The notes under the pieces: model-generated
Databases searched by the model: none
What the model was told of the DNA's origin: nothing
Seen by the model: only the letters and a program-made list of their open reading frames with translations
Translations under genes and position numbers: made by a program
In this document: piece after piece, positions 53,406 to 64,000 of the stretch
How the letters are laid out: each line of letters opens with the position of its first letter
Numbering within the stretch: the stretch's first letter is position 1
Origin: Corythoichthys intestinalis
Lineage: Eukaryota > Chordata > Actinopteri > Syngnathiformes > Syngnathidae
Reading direction: 5' to 3'
Assembly: GCF_030265065.1 (NCBI RefSeq)
Contig: NC_080395.1
Location: forward strand, 4,600,001 to 4,664,000
DNA: 64,000 bases

Positions 53406-55208
53406 TACTCTATGAAGTAAGGGGAAACTGACATATTTATGATTATCATAATAATAATGTTCATCATAATGTTAATAATAACAGATTACATGATTAACGA
53501 TTTAAACTAATATTCCGGCAACTACATAGTGACTATGTCAGCATTTTTTTGTTCAAATCTTTTTTGTTGGGTTTATCATAGTAACACAACACTATACAAA
53601 TACACACAAACACTATGAGCAGCATCTACAAGTAGACATAGAAACAGCATTTGGTGCACACATTCAATGACGGGGAAAAAACAAAAAGGGAAAAGAAAAA
53701 AAACAAACAAACAAACAAAAAAAACAGGTAGACGAAACACAAATACATAGTCTGGGATACACAAGATGACTACTTAGTTTGACATTTCTACGCCAGTGTC
53801 ACCACGACTCAAAGGAGACGAGTCGGCTATGTAGAAAGGTAGACCTGGACAGCACCTGAGCATATTTCACAAGGGAGATACAAGTTCAGTATTGTTTACG
53901 AGACAATATATGGAAATCAGACTAAATTGCAGAAGAGTAAAAGGGGGGGCTAGGCTGTAGCAGCGTTAGATAATGATAGGGAGCTATGTTTTAGCTTGGG
54001 TCTCAAAAAAGGATAAAAATGGTTGCCATATTTTTGTGTATGTCTGGAGAGAACCGTTCACAACATGTCTTAGGTGTTCCAGTTTCAAATTGGACATGAC
54101 ATCTTCCATCAGGCGCTTAAAAGATGGAGCCTCCGTTTTTTCCAGTTAAGTAAAATCATGCGCCTCGCAAGTAGGGTGATAAAAGCTATTGCACTGGCCT
54201 GGTGTGAGGAAACTAATATGTTTGATGGGACATTCCCAAACACTGCGGTTATACCGTTTGGCGCGATGTCCTTTTTACATAGAGATGACAATGTTGTGAA
54301 AATTTCTCTCCAGAATACATACAGCCTTGGACACAGCCAAAACATGTGGCTTAAGTTGGCCGGGGTAAGACCACATCTTGGGCATGCTGGGTATAGTTTT
54401 GAAATTTTGGATGGTGGCCAGTGTAATCTGTGAAGAATCTTGAACTGTATTAGACCAAGTCTTATACAAATAGATGACGAGTGGATTGACCTGATAGCAG
54501 CTTGCCACGTGTGATCAGTGAGCTCCTCACCCAGCTCTTCCTCCCATTTTTGTTTCAAATGGGTTAATGATGGAGATGCAGCACTTTGAATCCTGTCATA
54601 CAGAGCTGACACGATGCCTCCAATGGTGGGGTCCAATTCCAAGCAATCGTCAAGCCAAGTTTTGGGTGGCAAGATAAGTGAGAATTTTTCCTTCACAAAA
54701 CTGTGAACTTGAACATATTTGAAAAAATCTGACTGCGACAGGCAAAAATCATCTCTTAGTTGGTTCAAAGAGGCAAATTTCCCACTTCTAAAGAAATCTT
54801 TTACACAAGACAAACCTCCCCTTTGCTATCGCGGGAAAGATGGATCAATAAGTGATGGGGCGAAATGGACATTGGAATTGATAGGAGTTGCAGGTAAGGC
54901 GGACCTGAATTGAAAATGTCTTCTAAACTGAAACCAAATTTTTAGAGAACCACGTACAACTTCATTGTTTGTCCAATGATTTTTACTCAAAGGCAAGTAA
55001 CTACAGATTAGGGAGCCAAGAGAGATTGGCTCGCTGGAATATTTTTCCATGAGGACCCGCGGTGGAGGATCAGGCTCCGGGACATCAAGCCAGAATAGAC
55101 CCTACCCACCGACGTCACAAAATCACGTGATCGCTGTATTGTTCCGCCCCCTTGTCCGTCATTTTGTGTCTGTATTATCAATGGTCTCAATTGATCGAGC
55201 AATTTATA

Positions 55209-55548
55209 ATGCATTTCATGGAAGACCCTGTGCTTTCGGATGCCGTAAACTCACTTGATGCGTTGCATAAAAGGCGTTATGTGGAAAAGCTTCAGTTGAT
55301 CCATTCGCCAGATCCATATTTGATGCCTAAATCGATGTTTTTCGACCCGCTGTCTCCGCCGTATTTGCCTGACATCTGCTAGCTACCCTGATATGTACAA
55401 CAATCTTGTCCACACAAAATCAGCCCATTCTCACAAAAGTTTGAAAAACTTTAAGAGCTTGGAGGATTATAAATACTTCGTTGCTGGTTGGGTGAAACAG
55501 GTCCTCGTCCATGAAAATTTGGCAGGAATCTATCTTGTGCTTGGAAAG
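55209..55548 (+). pseudogene. YqaJ-protein-like N-terminal exon (copy 3), broken
   Basis: It starts MHFMEDPVLSDAVNSLDALH and reads HSPDPYLMPKSMFFDPLSPP, then meets a stop after LPDIC. A short extra stretch (atctgctagctac) sits where copy 2 reads straight on. Past it the family text resumes: MYNNLVHTKSAHSHKSLKNF, KYFVAGWVKQVLVHEN, donor GTGAGT after 55548. The exon is otherwise complete. Confidence 0.6.
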
Positions 55549-55781
55549 GTGAGTTACGAAATTTTCAATTCAAAATCTTTTGTTCTTGCTAATATCCACT
55601 GTCAAGTCTAATGTATTTCATGTCATTTGTCAATGGAGCTAGGGCTTTTAATGTTTATATGGTTTAGCGATAGCACTCTCACTACATACATACGTGTATG
55701 TTGTCGGCGATTAGCCTAGCAATGATCTTAATTGTGGTTGTCAGCCCAAAACCCTCTAAATATATATTAAATGCACCTTAC

Positions 55782-55961
55782 CAGATATAAAATGACTACG
55801 ACATAATCTGTGGTAATCGTTTGGAGCCCAGTTTTCTCCTCGAATTGCAGCAGCCCATCTCGCTCGCTCCTCTCCGGGTCTCTCGGAATCCGGTAGAACT
55901 TCAAGTCTCTCCGTCTATCTTCTCTGTTATTGCAACCGACCGCCACGCACGCCTTCACCAT
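55782..55961 (-). pseudogene. THAP exon of copy 3, frameshifted
   Basis: ATG 55961 opens MVKACVAVGCNNREDRRRDL and KFYRIPRDPERSE. The frame then shifts, so the expected RARWTAAIRREN and RLCSSHF are read out of frame. The donor GTAAGG after 55782 is kept. The first Cys pair is intact but the finger cannot form in one frame. Confidence 0.75.
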
Positions 55962-57489
55962 TTTGATTATTAATGTTAACGAGCAGAAAAACACGCCGTA
56001 AATAGGAGGAATGTACGTAGCCGTAACAGGTAAACACGATGTATTGACGGACAATTGGGCGGCACCAGTCAGGAGGACGGAGTTGTGACGTCACGTGGGT
56101 AGGGTCTATAGTAACATTTGAATGTTTGTGGCCCAGTAGTAGTAACGGAAATTTGGTAGCGCAAGGCCCCCATGTTCTCTTTTTCTCTCCAGAAACTCTC
56201 TCCTAATTCGAGGCGTGGTTCTGTTCCAGATGAACATTGACAGGTTTTTATCCAATTCTTTGAAATAGGCTTTAGAAATGAAAACTGGGATCATTTTAAA
56301 CAAGTAAAGAAATTTGGGCAGTATATACATTTTTACTGAATTAATCCTTCCCACAAGGGACAGGGGCAACTTTGACCATTTCTTTACTTCTTGTTTAGCC
56401 TTATTTAGTGCTTTGGTGAAATTTCTCTCAAATAGGCTGTTATAATTGTAAATTATCTCCACGCCTAAGTAAATGAAATGGTCTTTAGCCACAGTAAATG
56501 GGAAGCCTTGGAAGTTCAACTGTTGCGCTTTTTCATTAATTGGAAATAGTACGCTTTTAAACAGATTTAATTTATAGCCGGACACAAGTCCGTATTTAGT
56601 GATAACCGCAAGGACCACGGGGATAGTGTTGTATGGGTCAGAAAGAAAGAGGAGGAGATCATCTGCATATAAGGATAAGGATGCATATAAGGATGTCAGC
56701 ATTTTTTGTACCTTTTTTTTTTATTATTTTATTTTTTAATAAAACACCACCAAATTATTTAGGGGGGCTTAAGCTGTAATGTGAAGTAATTTCATAACAT
56801 GCCAAATAGGGTCACAATTAAAGTAATTAAACATTGTCCAACAAATAAAGCATGAAAAAACAATTCATATGTTGTATATTTGACAAAATAATCGCGTTTC
56901 CGAAGTTCGAGCCTGAAAGGGGACGAACCCGGAAGTGATATGTCACACCGGGAACGCGATGGCACCTCCATACATACAGTGACGTGCGGTGAGGTTCATG
57001 GTTGGTGAGGCACTGACTCCTTTAGTGTCAGATTTCCAAATATATAAACCAAAAAGGGTAGCTTATTCAATTGGCTACTGGTTATTTCATATCTCATCAG
57101 CATTCTTCACAAAACACGCACACACGGTACATATTATCGATACGTAAAAGTAAGAAAGTAACATGCATTTGCGATAATTCATGCAACATAAATGAGAGTA
57201 AAGAGTGGTGTACAAAACCACAGAATTCTATTCTGACCTTTAGTGAAATATTCAGTTGTTTTTAAAACTTGTAATTCTGATACTTTAATCAATTTATTAC
57301 AGATTGCTGAACAAAAAGTGTGAAAAGAAAAACAATATTTTATTTAAGGCCAAAATTTAGTTTTTAAATATTCTATTGTATTTTTCTTAGTCTAAGCTCT
57401 TTTTAAAAAATTTTTTTTATAAGATTGAAATGAAAACTGTTTGTGGTCTTGCGCCTGTCCTTCACCACAACAACCGCCGTTACTTTGGA

Positions 57490-58018
57490 AGAGCATAGGT
57501 TTGGTCTCAACATTCGTAGGGACGATATAACAGCATAACCTGCATGTAGGTACACTTTTTGCTGGGGACGGGACATTAATAAGACCAAACAGATTGGATG
57601 AAGGGGGCAAAGGGCCACATTTCTCATGTATATGAACCTAGTTAATTAATAGGCAAAATGATCAATGCAAAATAAATCCTTATCTACTGATAATAACTTT
57701 TATGTGCATTGGTTCAGATGATACACTGTTCGATTCAAACCTTTGTTTTCAAAAAATACTAAAGAAACATTTTGAAAACTTCCTGAATATATGTCTGGTT
57801 TTTATTAGCATAAACATAATGAAAATAATTCACTTAATAATGGTAGGGTCAAGTCTATCCTTACAACATATGGAACTATTGAAAGATCTAAATTCTCTAT
57901 ATAACTGAACATTATATCATGCAAAAAAGGTAAGGCTTAAACGTTGGTGGGGACAATTTTAGCATCCTGAAAAGTTGGTAGTGTTATGTCCCTACCGTCC
58001 CTATGCAAACCTACGCCC
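57490..58018. mobile_element. Non-autonomous hAT of the GGGCGTAGGTTTG family, copy within a hAT
   Basis: The left side reads cataggtttggtctcaacat with gggacgatataacagcataa. The right side ends gtccctatgcaaacctacgccc. The same words bound the element at 61651-63287 and begin another at 63657. No coding content is seen. Confidence 0.7.
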
Positions 58019-58089
58019 TTTTTGTAAAAGTCCTCCTTATTTTCCTTTACCTTAAAAAAAAATCTCTCCGCCTCAATGGAGAGGATTGC

Positions 58090-58690
58090 TTCAATTAGAT
58101 CGCTGTGTCCTATTTGACAAGCCAGAAAACACAGTGGATTTGTCCAAATGTCTAGCTAACCTTTCATCTTTCTTAGCAAAACCATGTAATCGTTCTACAT
58201 ATATGCCACGTTTAGAAGAGCTTACACGCTCATCGTTACCACGAAATGTTAACTCCTGTTTAGCTAGGATGCAGGTTGCATTAATGAGGTCTTTCAAACT
58301 CTTTACCTTAGCGTTCTTGATGCTACCGTTGAGCTTCCGCTGTTCGTCAAAGCCAAATCGATCCTTGAGCTTCCAAAAGTTTTTAAAGCAATCAGGCTTT
58401 GAATGTGAGTGGTCTAGCTTTCGTGTTTGCTGAGGCTTCGTGGTAGTTTTTTAATGTCACAATATCTCGTGTTAGTCCAGACATTGGCACAAGTTGAGAA
58501 AAAAAGGCAGGGAAAGCAGCCAAGCCGATTTTTTCGAAGGACAGCCACATAGCCAGTCTTTTCGGGTGTACCAGTCCGTTTGAAAAGCGCGAGTTATCTT
58601 CTGTCCCGTAGTTTGAAGCAAACCTTTTAGCTCCGGTGTTGTTAATCGCGTCCACTTTTGACGGAAAGTCCAGTTTCACGTACGCCCCCT
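58090..58690 (-). pseudogene. hAT transposase remnant (ZMYM/TTF-type relatives)
   Basis: The minus strand shows VDAINNTGAKRFASNYGTED and then ...ASANTKARPLTFKA in one piece (58679-58392). MKDLINATCILAKQELTFRG, NDERVSSSKRGIYVERL, DERLARHLDKSTVFSGLSNR follows in another (58297-58091). ILAKQELTFRGNDE-S...G.Y.E and HL..STVFSG.SNR recall hAT transposases domesticated as zinc finger MYM-type proteins. The pieces are in different frames, and neither the N-terminal finger nor the C-terminal dimerisation region is complete. Confidence 0.6.
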
Positions 58691-59169
58691 TTCAGTGCGG
58701 CAGAGTACTATCTGCCGCAGCCTGTGCCTTTTCACTGTGGTTTTATTTCCCATCAGCAAAACTAAATATGTCGCTAGCAAACATTAAACTTTCAGGGTTA
58801 AAGACATTAGCCAGACTGTGGAAAATCAGGTCAAATAAACGTATCTGGAAACATTATAATGGCGACATGCAGATGTACGGCAACCAGCACGCTCCAATTC
58901 CATGTATCAACCCAGTTTGTTATGGATTGCGCAATCAGAGGTGAGGCTTTACTCGTTGCTGCCGCACCTCTCGTTTCATTTCGTTATTTGAACAGGAAAT
59001 GGGCAAATTCAGCGATTTTGACTATAAAAAATGTTTGAAATGAGTCATACACAAAGAGCAATGGACAAATATTAATATAAATTTGATGCTATAATTATTT
59101 TTTTGTCATGATGACAGGTGAGGCTCTGCCTCACCTGCCTCCCCTGACCGCACGTCACTGATACATACG

Positions 59170-60060
59170 GCCGCCATACAAAGCCCTTCAAACAATGATT
59201 CAAACAGCGATATAAGCGATAGATCAAGCGCAAGGGAGGAGATCCAAGTTTTTGAAGAGTTGGAGGAAGAAGAGGAGCTTGGAATTTTATGTTGGACCTA
59301 ACATGTATTAGCCAGACGCTAATCAGGATGCAAACAATGTGCCTTGACTACCTGACATGGAATGGAGACAAGACCCATCGAGATTACAAGATTGGTAAGA
59401 TATAGGCTGTTATTATTTTCATGATTTGAAGATGCAGGCATTTGCACATAATTTTGTTTTTTTTTTATCTGATGACATTTATAATAAAAAAAAAAAAAAT
59501 CAGACTGCATGTTCATTTTGGCGGATCCTGCAGCTGTCGTGCATATAAAATAATAATATAAAAACGTCGGGGGGAAAGAAGGGAGATGAGTCGTTGATGG
59601 CTTTCTCCACTTTATTGTGGCAACAATAAGAAAACAAAATAATAGCGGACTGCCGCCACATTCGACCGCAAAGTTTTGCTTCTCGCTCATCTCTGCCTCG
59701 TACTACAAGCTACTACTACTTCCTGGCAGGAAGTGGCGTCTAATGGCGTGAGGAAATGTATTTTTTTCACACAAGCGAACAGATTACAAAGCACCACTTC
59801 AGTGTTGTCCCGAGACTACATTTCCCATGATTCACTGCGGGACTTGAGCTGTCAGCGCTCACATTTGACAGCATTCTGCCGCGGTCCTCCTAGCCAGCGG
59901 TTTGCTCGCCATTCACGCTTGTTTGCATTTGATCGCTAGTCTGATACACTCCCGCTTTTTTGGTGAGGTCTTTTGTGTTTATTCGTTATTGGATCATTTT
60001 TGTTCACCACTGTAAATAAGAACACTGAAGCAAGAAGAGGTAAGTCGCCATTTCTGTTCA
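59170..60060 (+). promoter_or_regulatory. Promoter-like segment with ZNF143/THAP11-like motif and donor
   Basis: A motif ACTACATTTCCCATGATT lies at 59815-59832, resembling the ACTACAAnTCCCAnnATGC element. Downstream, at about 60040, cactgaagcaagaagag precedes donor GTAAGTCGCC, giving a possible untranslated first exon. Upstream, 59200-59290 encodes an acidic stretch (EEIQVFEELEEEEELGIL) with no clear start. It probably belongs to the composite element. Function is inferred from motifs only. Confidence 0.3.
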
Positions 60061-60488
60061 ACCGGTTTTCTCCTTTTTTTTTTTTGCGTTAGAAGCTAGG
60101 TTAGTGGCTTTCTTTTCTTCGTTCTTTTTCATGATCAGGGTTTAGTTAGCGGGTGGGGTTCAAGTGTAGATTCCTTTTGTTTGTTTGCTGTTTTGGCCTG
60201 GGCTTACCCTGAAGCCGCGATTCATCTACATTTTGTACATATTCATGGCGAGTTTGATTGATGTGTAAATTTTGTGCCACTTGTGAAATTGTGTGGCTCG
60301 TTTTATGTTACGCCCTTCGCGAGCCGTCCTTGGGACGTAACACTAGCGAACACAACAACAACTATGCCACGACTATTGCCACGAGTTGGCTTTCGGCTAA
60401 CGTCGCTAGCTTCTACTGTACATTCCACAACAGTTGGCAGCTCTGCTTTGACAAAGTCATCAGTCATCTATCCAAAAATAACACTTAC

Positions 60489-60700
60489 TTTTTGGCAAAT
60501 CCTTGATCATAAGCAGACCGGTTAAGGAAGCAGGCATCTTCGAAGTGTTTGCAGCAGAGAACACTATTCGATGAGGGCGTGAAATTCATTCGCTTCATGC
60601 GAACGAAAGATGTCCATTTACGTGCCCTGCTATCCTTTGGCCACTCATACAACTTTTCGTTTGAGCGAGAACAAAACATCGCCACACACCGCCGTGGCAT
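60489..60700 (-). CDS. THAP-type zinc-finger exon, distinct family
   Basis: ATG 60700 opens MPRRCVAMFCSRSNEKLYEW. Further features are RARKWTSFVRMKRMNFTPSS and VLCCKHFEDACF, and donor GTAAGT follows 60489. C-x4-C, the Trp, the Pro and C-x2-H of the THAP C2CH finger are all present. It is only distantly similar to the MVKACVAVGC finger at 7295. It is the third THAP type in the window and again sits near the right end of its element, facing inward. No downstream transposase exon is identified, so it could also be a host-like THAP gene start. Confidence 0.75.
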
Positions 60701-61004
60701 CTTACCGAGAAGCAATGCAACAAACAATACTGTTCTATGGCGGACTTCCCTCGCACTTCCCGGTGTGACGTAATTTCCGAAGATTGCCGAAGAAAAGCAT
60801 TTTCGTTGTCAAGGGCGTTGCTATGGGTTAAACAAAGAATCTGGAAGGGTTGCATTAAAAAAAAAAATAACGAAAATATGCTTATAAATGTTTAGCCATT
60901 GATATCATTCGAAAACATGGTTGGCCAACCTTACTTCACATTACTGCTTTAAGAATATTTTAGGGGGGCTGAAGCCAACCTCAAACACCCCTAACGACGC
61001 CACT

Positions 61005-61650
61005 GGTTGAGACCAAAACTACGCCCTTGATATCCTGTAGCGGGCTGTCAAATTGAAAGCACTCACTGAGGCAATCACGTGGTACTGCTGGGCAGCGAGG
61101 CTTCGGACGTCATCGTTTTCGGAGCCTCCCCTAAATGATGCAAGCACTTCGCGGCAACTTCCCTTCATCACTTGACACGCACTTCGAAGGCTCGGCGCAC
61201 CTCCTTACAGCATTACTAATGAAGGATTAAGGCAAGCGCACAAGAACTGGTACTATCCGAGTTGGATAAATTCGACTCCCTTCCCCTTCCTTGAATGCAA
61301 AACACACAAGTTGCGGCGTGCCGTCGACTAGTTGAGATAGTCTTCACTCGCACGCTCTGGAAGAAACGTCGCGACAAGGCTGACAGGGTAAGTTTTCTCT
61401 TTCAGGCGCGAGTCGCTAGTTCCAAAGTTTGCCCACAGGTTGCTCCTTTGGTCAGGTAGCCTTTTGTCATGCGTGATTACGATCATGTGCTTGAATATTC
61501 CTTTTCTTTTCGTCTTTTTTAGAGAGAAACGGTTTCGTTATCAGTTACACAACTTCCTGTTGTCTTCAGAAGGGTACTCACGCCACTGGCGCTTCCCCGT
61601 GCATTTCCTTGTTAGCAGTTTATTTGTTGAATAAAATACTTGGTTGAACA
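61005..61650. other. No gene seen
   Basis: It begins with an inverted hAT terminus (to about 61032). After that comes GC-richer sequence with short words such as tcgacactcg and a possible splice acceptor (ccttacag at 61203). No protein was recognised. Confidence 0.4.
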
Positions 61651-62116
61651 CAAGGGCGTAGGTTTGGTTTCAGCATTGGTAGGAACGATATAACAGCATA
61701 ACTTGGATGTACACTTTTCGCTGGGAACGGGACATAATAAGACCAAACAGACTATGTGAACGGCGGTCAGGGCTACATTTCTCACCAATAAGAACCTAAT
61801 TAATTGATAAGCTAAATGATAAATGCAAAATAAACCTGTATTGATTTATACTAATTTTCACACGGCAAATTTATAGTAGAACGTGTTAATCTGATGTTTC
61901 TTAAATCTAGTCGAATAATTTTCTGTTTTTGAGTTTTAAAGGCTAGTTAACAGATGAATGTGTCAGATTGTTCCACTTGCGTTTAGTAAATATTACCATT
62001 TGTTCTCATTAAGTCCAAAAAACCTAAAAGTTTTCACTCAAATCAAGAAAAATTAACATTTAAATAATGTTTTGAACAATACCTATTCTTGAATTAAGAA
62101 CGTTTCTGACAAACTA

Positions 62117-62150
<34 letters not shown>

Positions 62151-63287
62151 GAGAAGCTTTTTGTCTAAAATAAGTCTGTTAAGCTTATTTTCAGCTAGCT
62201 ATTTTTCCTTATTTCAAGAATTCGAGTAAAATTGAAGCTCTGGCAGATAATTTCATTTATTCCTAGTAGATTGACACTGATTCAAACATTTTCTAACACG
62301 ACTTTATTCTATTTCATCAGCAAATTTATATTGCAATATTTGAACACAAATTTGTGTATTAACATTCAAAGAAACACAACATTGTTAATCATGTCTTAAC
62401 TATCCAGGAATGCAAAACATAAACATTTGTTTTAATACCATTCAAAATTGCCCGTCTAAATAAATTAAATATAACAAAAAAACTTCTTAGTCCGGGAATA
62501 ACAAAAATAAATAAAAATGGAGGCTTCCTTCATGAAAAACACGTCTCCTTTTGTCCACAAGCACAGCCAAACTCAACCAAAAAATGAAAGCACCTTTGGG
62601 CTGCTGTAAGACCACGTAAGCAAAGTAAAAATGAAAACTGGGAAGAAGGTGGTAAACCTTGGTCCACTACATTTCTTACAGCTGAGCTGAGTTCACTACA
62701 TTTCTCAGTTTAATTGTTAACATAGTATAAAATACACATACAGGAGAACACTGCTCCTGAAGCAGCTTCTCCCTACTCAGGTTGCAAAGTTCACACAGTT
62801 TAATGTAATGTTAATGCTAAACTGTGATGCAGGTCACACTTTCATTAGCAAAATTAGTGCTGCCTTTCCCAACTTTTCACTTTTGACATTACTTACAGTA
62901 ACCACTGGCCGGAAAAAAAAGCTTCTAATATCCCTCCTCTTCGAAGCAGGCGGAGAAGGCATGTAACGTGATTCTGTACTGTGAGAGAGTGTGCATAGGG
63001 GTGGGGTGAAGTCATCAGTCAATAAAACATCCGTTTGAGGAAAAACATGGACTGGCTCATTCAGAAAGTGAAAAAGGGGTAAATGTAATTCTGAAAGAAA
63101 TGAAAATAATTCACTTAATAATGGTAGGGTCAATTCTATCGTGCAACATATGGGACGACAATCTAAATGACCTATAGAACTGAACACATTATATTATGCA
63201 AATAAGGTTGCTTCAAAGTTGGTGGGGACAATTTTAGCATCCTGAAAAGTTGGTAGTGTTTTGTCCCTATACAAACCTATGCCCTTG
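61651..63287. mobile_element. Non-autonomous hAT of the GGGCGTAGGTTTG family
   Basis: An 8-base duplication GTTGAACA (61643-61650 and 63288-63295) brackets ends CAAGGGCGTAGGTTTG and, inverted, CAAGGGCATAGGTTTG. The inside is AT-rich with a T-run at 62120-62145. No transposase is seen. Confidence 0.88.
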
Positions 63288-63656
63288 GTTGAACATACAA
63301 AGTATGCACACGAGTCATTGGACAGTTGGAAAAAGTAGCAGACGACTCGTGGGCTGCCATTGACGGCACTAGATGTCCAATTAATTTTGACTGGGAGGTA
63401 GGGATAGGCGATATCATACTTTACAGAGATCTTATTTTTCTTGGAGTATAACCATACCATACCAATCCATTCTTGTCATTTTTTGCAGTCAAATTATATT
63501 TACACAGGCTAATCACCGGACAAATAGTGGCCGCACATGTATTTTGTGCATATAAGGTGCAATACATAATAAAACTAAAGTCAAATGAATCTATACTTAC
63601 ACTACATATACTGTATATAAATGGAACTGTGTGAGTGTGTGTGGATGTTTGCATCA

Positions 63657-64000
63657 AGGGCCTAGGTTTGGTCTCATCGTTGGTAGGGACGATATAACCG
63701 CATAACCTGCATGTACACATTTGCTGGGGACGGGACATTAATAAGACCAAACAGATTGGGTGGACGGAGGTCAGGGCTACATTTCTCACGAAGATGAACC
63801 AAATAAACTGATAGGCTAAATGATCAATGGAAAATAAATCTGTATTGACTTATACTAACGTTCATGTGTCTTGGTTCAGGTGATGCAGTGTTCCATTGAA
63901 ACCCTTGTTTTCAAAATAACAATAGAAACATTTTGAAAATTTCCAGAATGTCTGGATTTTATTAGCAAATTTAAATTGCAATATTTGAACATAACTGAAA
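63657..64000. mobile_element. Third copy of the GGGCGTAGGTTTG hAT family, cut by window edge
   Basis: It starts agggcctaggtttggtctca followed by gggacgatataaccgcat. The body matches 57500-57790 to the end of the window. Confidence 0.75.

Larger units (their letters stand above)
55098..56108. mobile_element. THAP/YqaJ-like DNA transposon, copy 3, inside L1
   Basis: Inverted ends GACCCTACCCAC and GTGGGTAGGGTCTA are flanked by TA. The L1 frame continues across the join once the element and one TA are left out, so the boundaries are exact to a base or two. It has the same gene pair as copies 1 and 2: YqaJ-protein-like exon on plus (55209-55548), THAP exon on minus (55782-55961). Confidence 0.8.
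53585..56720 (-). mobile_element. L1-clade LINE split by a THAP/YqaJ-like element
   Basis: ORF2 starts within RT at about 56702 (SLYADDLLLFLSDPYNTIPV) and reads to ATNIQMLL at 56111. It resumes beyond the inserted element at 55097 with FWLDVPEPDPPPRVL, then runs through the C-terminal region: KEKFSLILPPKTWLDDCLEL, KILHRLHWPPSKISKLYPAC, CPRCGLTPANLSHMFWLCPR. It ends near 54109. The 3' UTR reaches an A-rich tract near 53690-53725. The 5' half with the endonuclease is missing. Confidence 0.87.
56979..59161. mobile_element. hAT element with CAGTGACGTGCGGT ends
   Basis: Ends CAGTGACGTGCGGTGAGG and, inverted, CAGTGACGTGCGGTCAGG, next to ATACATA on both sides (7-base match, possibly 8 with slippage). 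It holds hAT transposase remnants on minus (58090-58690) and a second hAT repeat at about 57490-58015. Confidence 0.75.
56745..61004. mobile_element. Composite THAP-bearing DNA element with nested hATs
   Basis: The right end reads inward as CAGTGGCGTCGTTAGGGGTG, then gcccccctaaaatattctta. Its subterminal word cttaaagcagtaatgtgaag is matched, inverted, by cttaagctgtaatgtgaag at about 56770. The left terminus itself is lost. A THAP exon lies near the right end on minus (60489-60700). The left side opens a plus-strand ATG region (aacgcgatggcacctcc at about 56956) that a hAT has interrupted. Just right of the end is an inverted hAT terminus (caaaactacgcccttg at 61015-61030). Confidence 0.45.

Overview
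This is accessory DNA from a bony fish (teleost) genome. The evidence is a FISNA-NACHT exon of the fish-expanded NLR (NLRC3-like) family, 174-base LRR cassette exons, pyrin-domain exons, and a typical fish transposon mix (hAT, Tc1, Tigger, L2/Maui-like, Rex1-like, L1 and RTE-like LINEs, a small Ty1/copia relic). The species cannot be named from the sequence.

Host content is an NLR cluster. Unit A is on the minus strand: two candidate promoter/leader exons (about 21.1 kb and 17.7 kb), a pyrin exon (15931-16186), an intact 1825-base FISNA-NACHT exon (4784-6608) and LRR exons at 3480-3650 and 70-243, running off the left edge. Exon phases agree along this chain. Unit B, also minus strand, is a close duplicate: candidate leader exon near 43.1 kb, pyrin exon 40921-41176, six LRR exons from 35993 down to 28661, and a terminal exon at 28587. 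It has no NACHT exon where one is expected. Two whole LRR exons and a fragment (24.4-25.3 kb) are orphans between A and B. Unit C, on the plus strand at 49.5-50.7 kb, is the 3' end of a third gene; two of its three LRR exons are frameshifted.

The rest is mostly transposons nested in each other, many with target-site duplications (TSDs) that can be read directly. Notable are three copies of one TA-flanked element carrying a THAP zinc-finger exon and a convergent YqaJ-protein-like exon. Two of these lie head to head at 7.2-9.6 kb; the third sits cleanly inside an L1 at 55.1-56.1 kb. Two further composite elements (10.05-13.46 kb and about 56.75-61.0 kb) also carry a minus-strand THAP-type exon near the right end. 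An L2-clade LINE with both ORFs fills 43.6-48.7 kb. A copia relic sits inside a hAT at 36.75-39.14 kb.

An old hAT remnant shared by units A and B shows the units duplicated after that insertion; later insertions differ between them. Unit A would encode a cytosolic pyrin-NACHT-LRR immune sensor. B could make only a pyrin-LRR product unless its NACHT exon lies elsewhere, and C looks dead.
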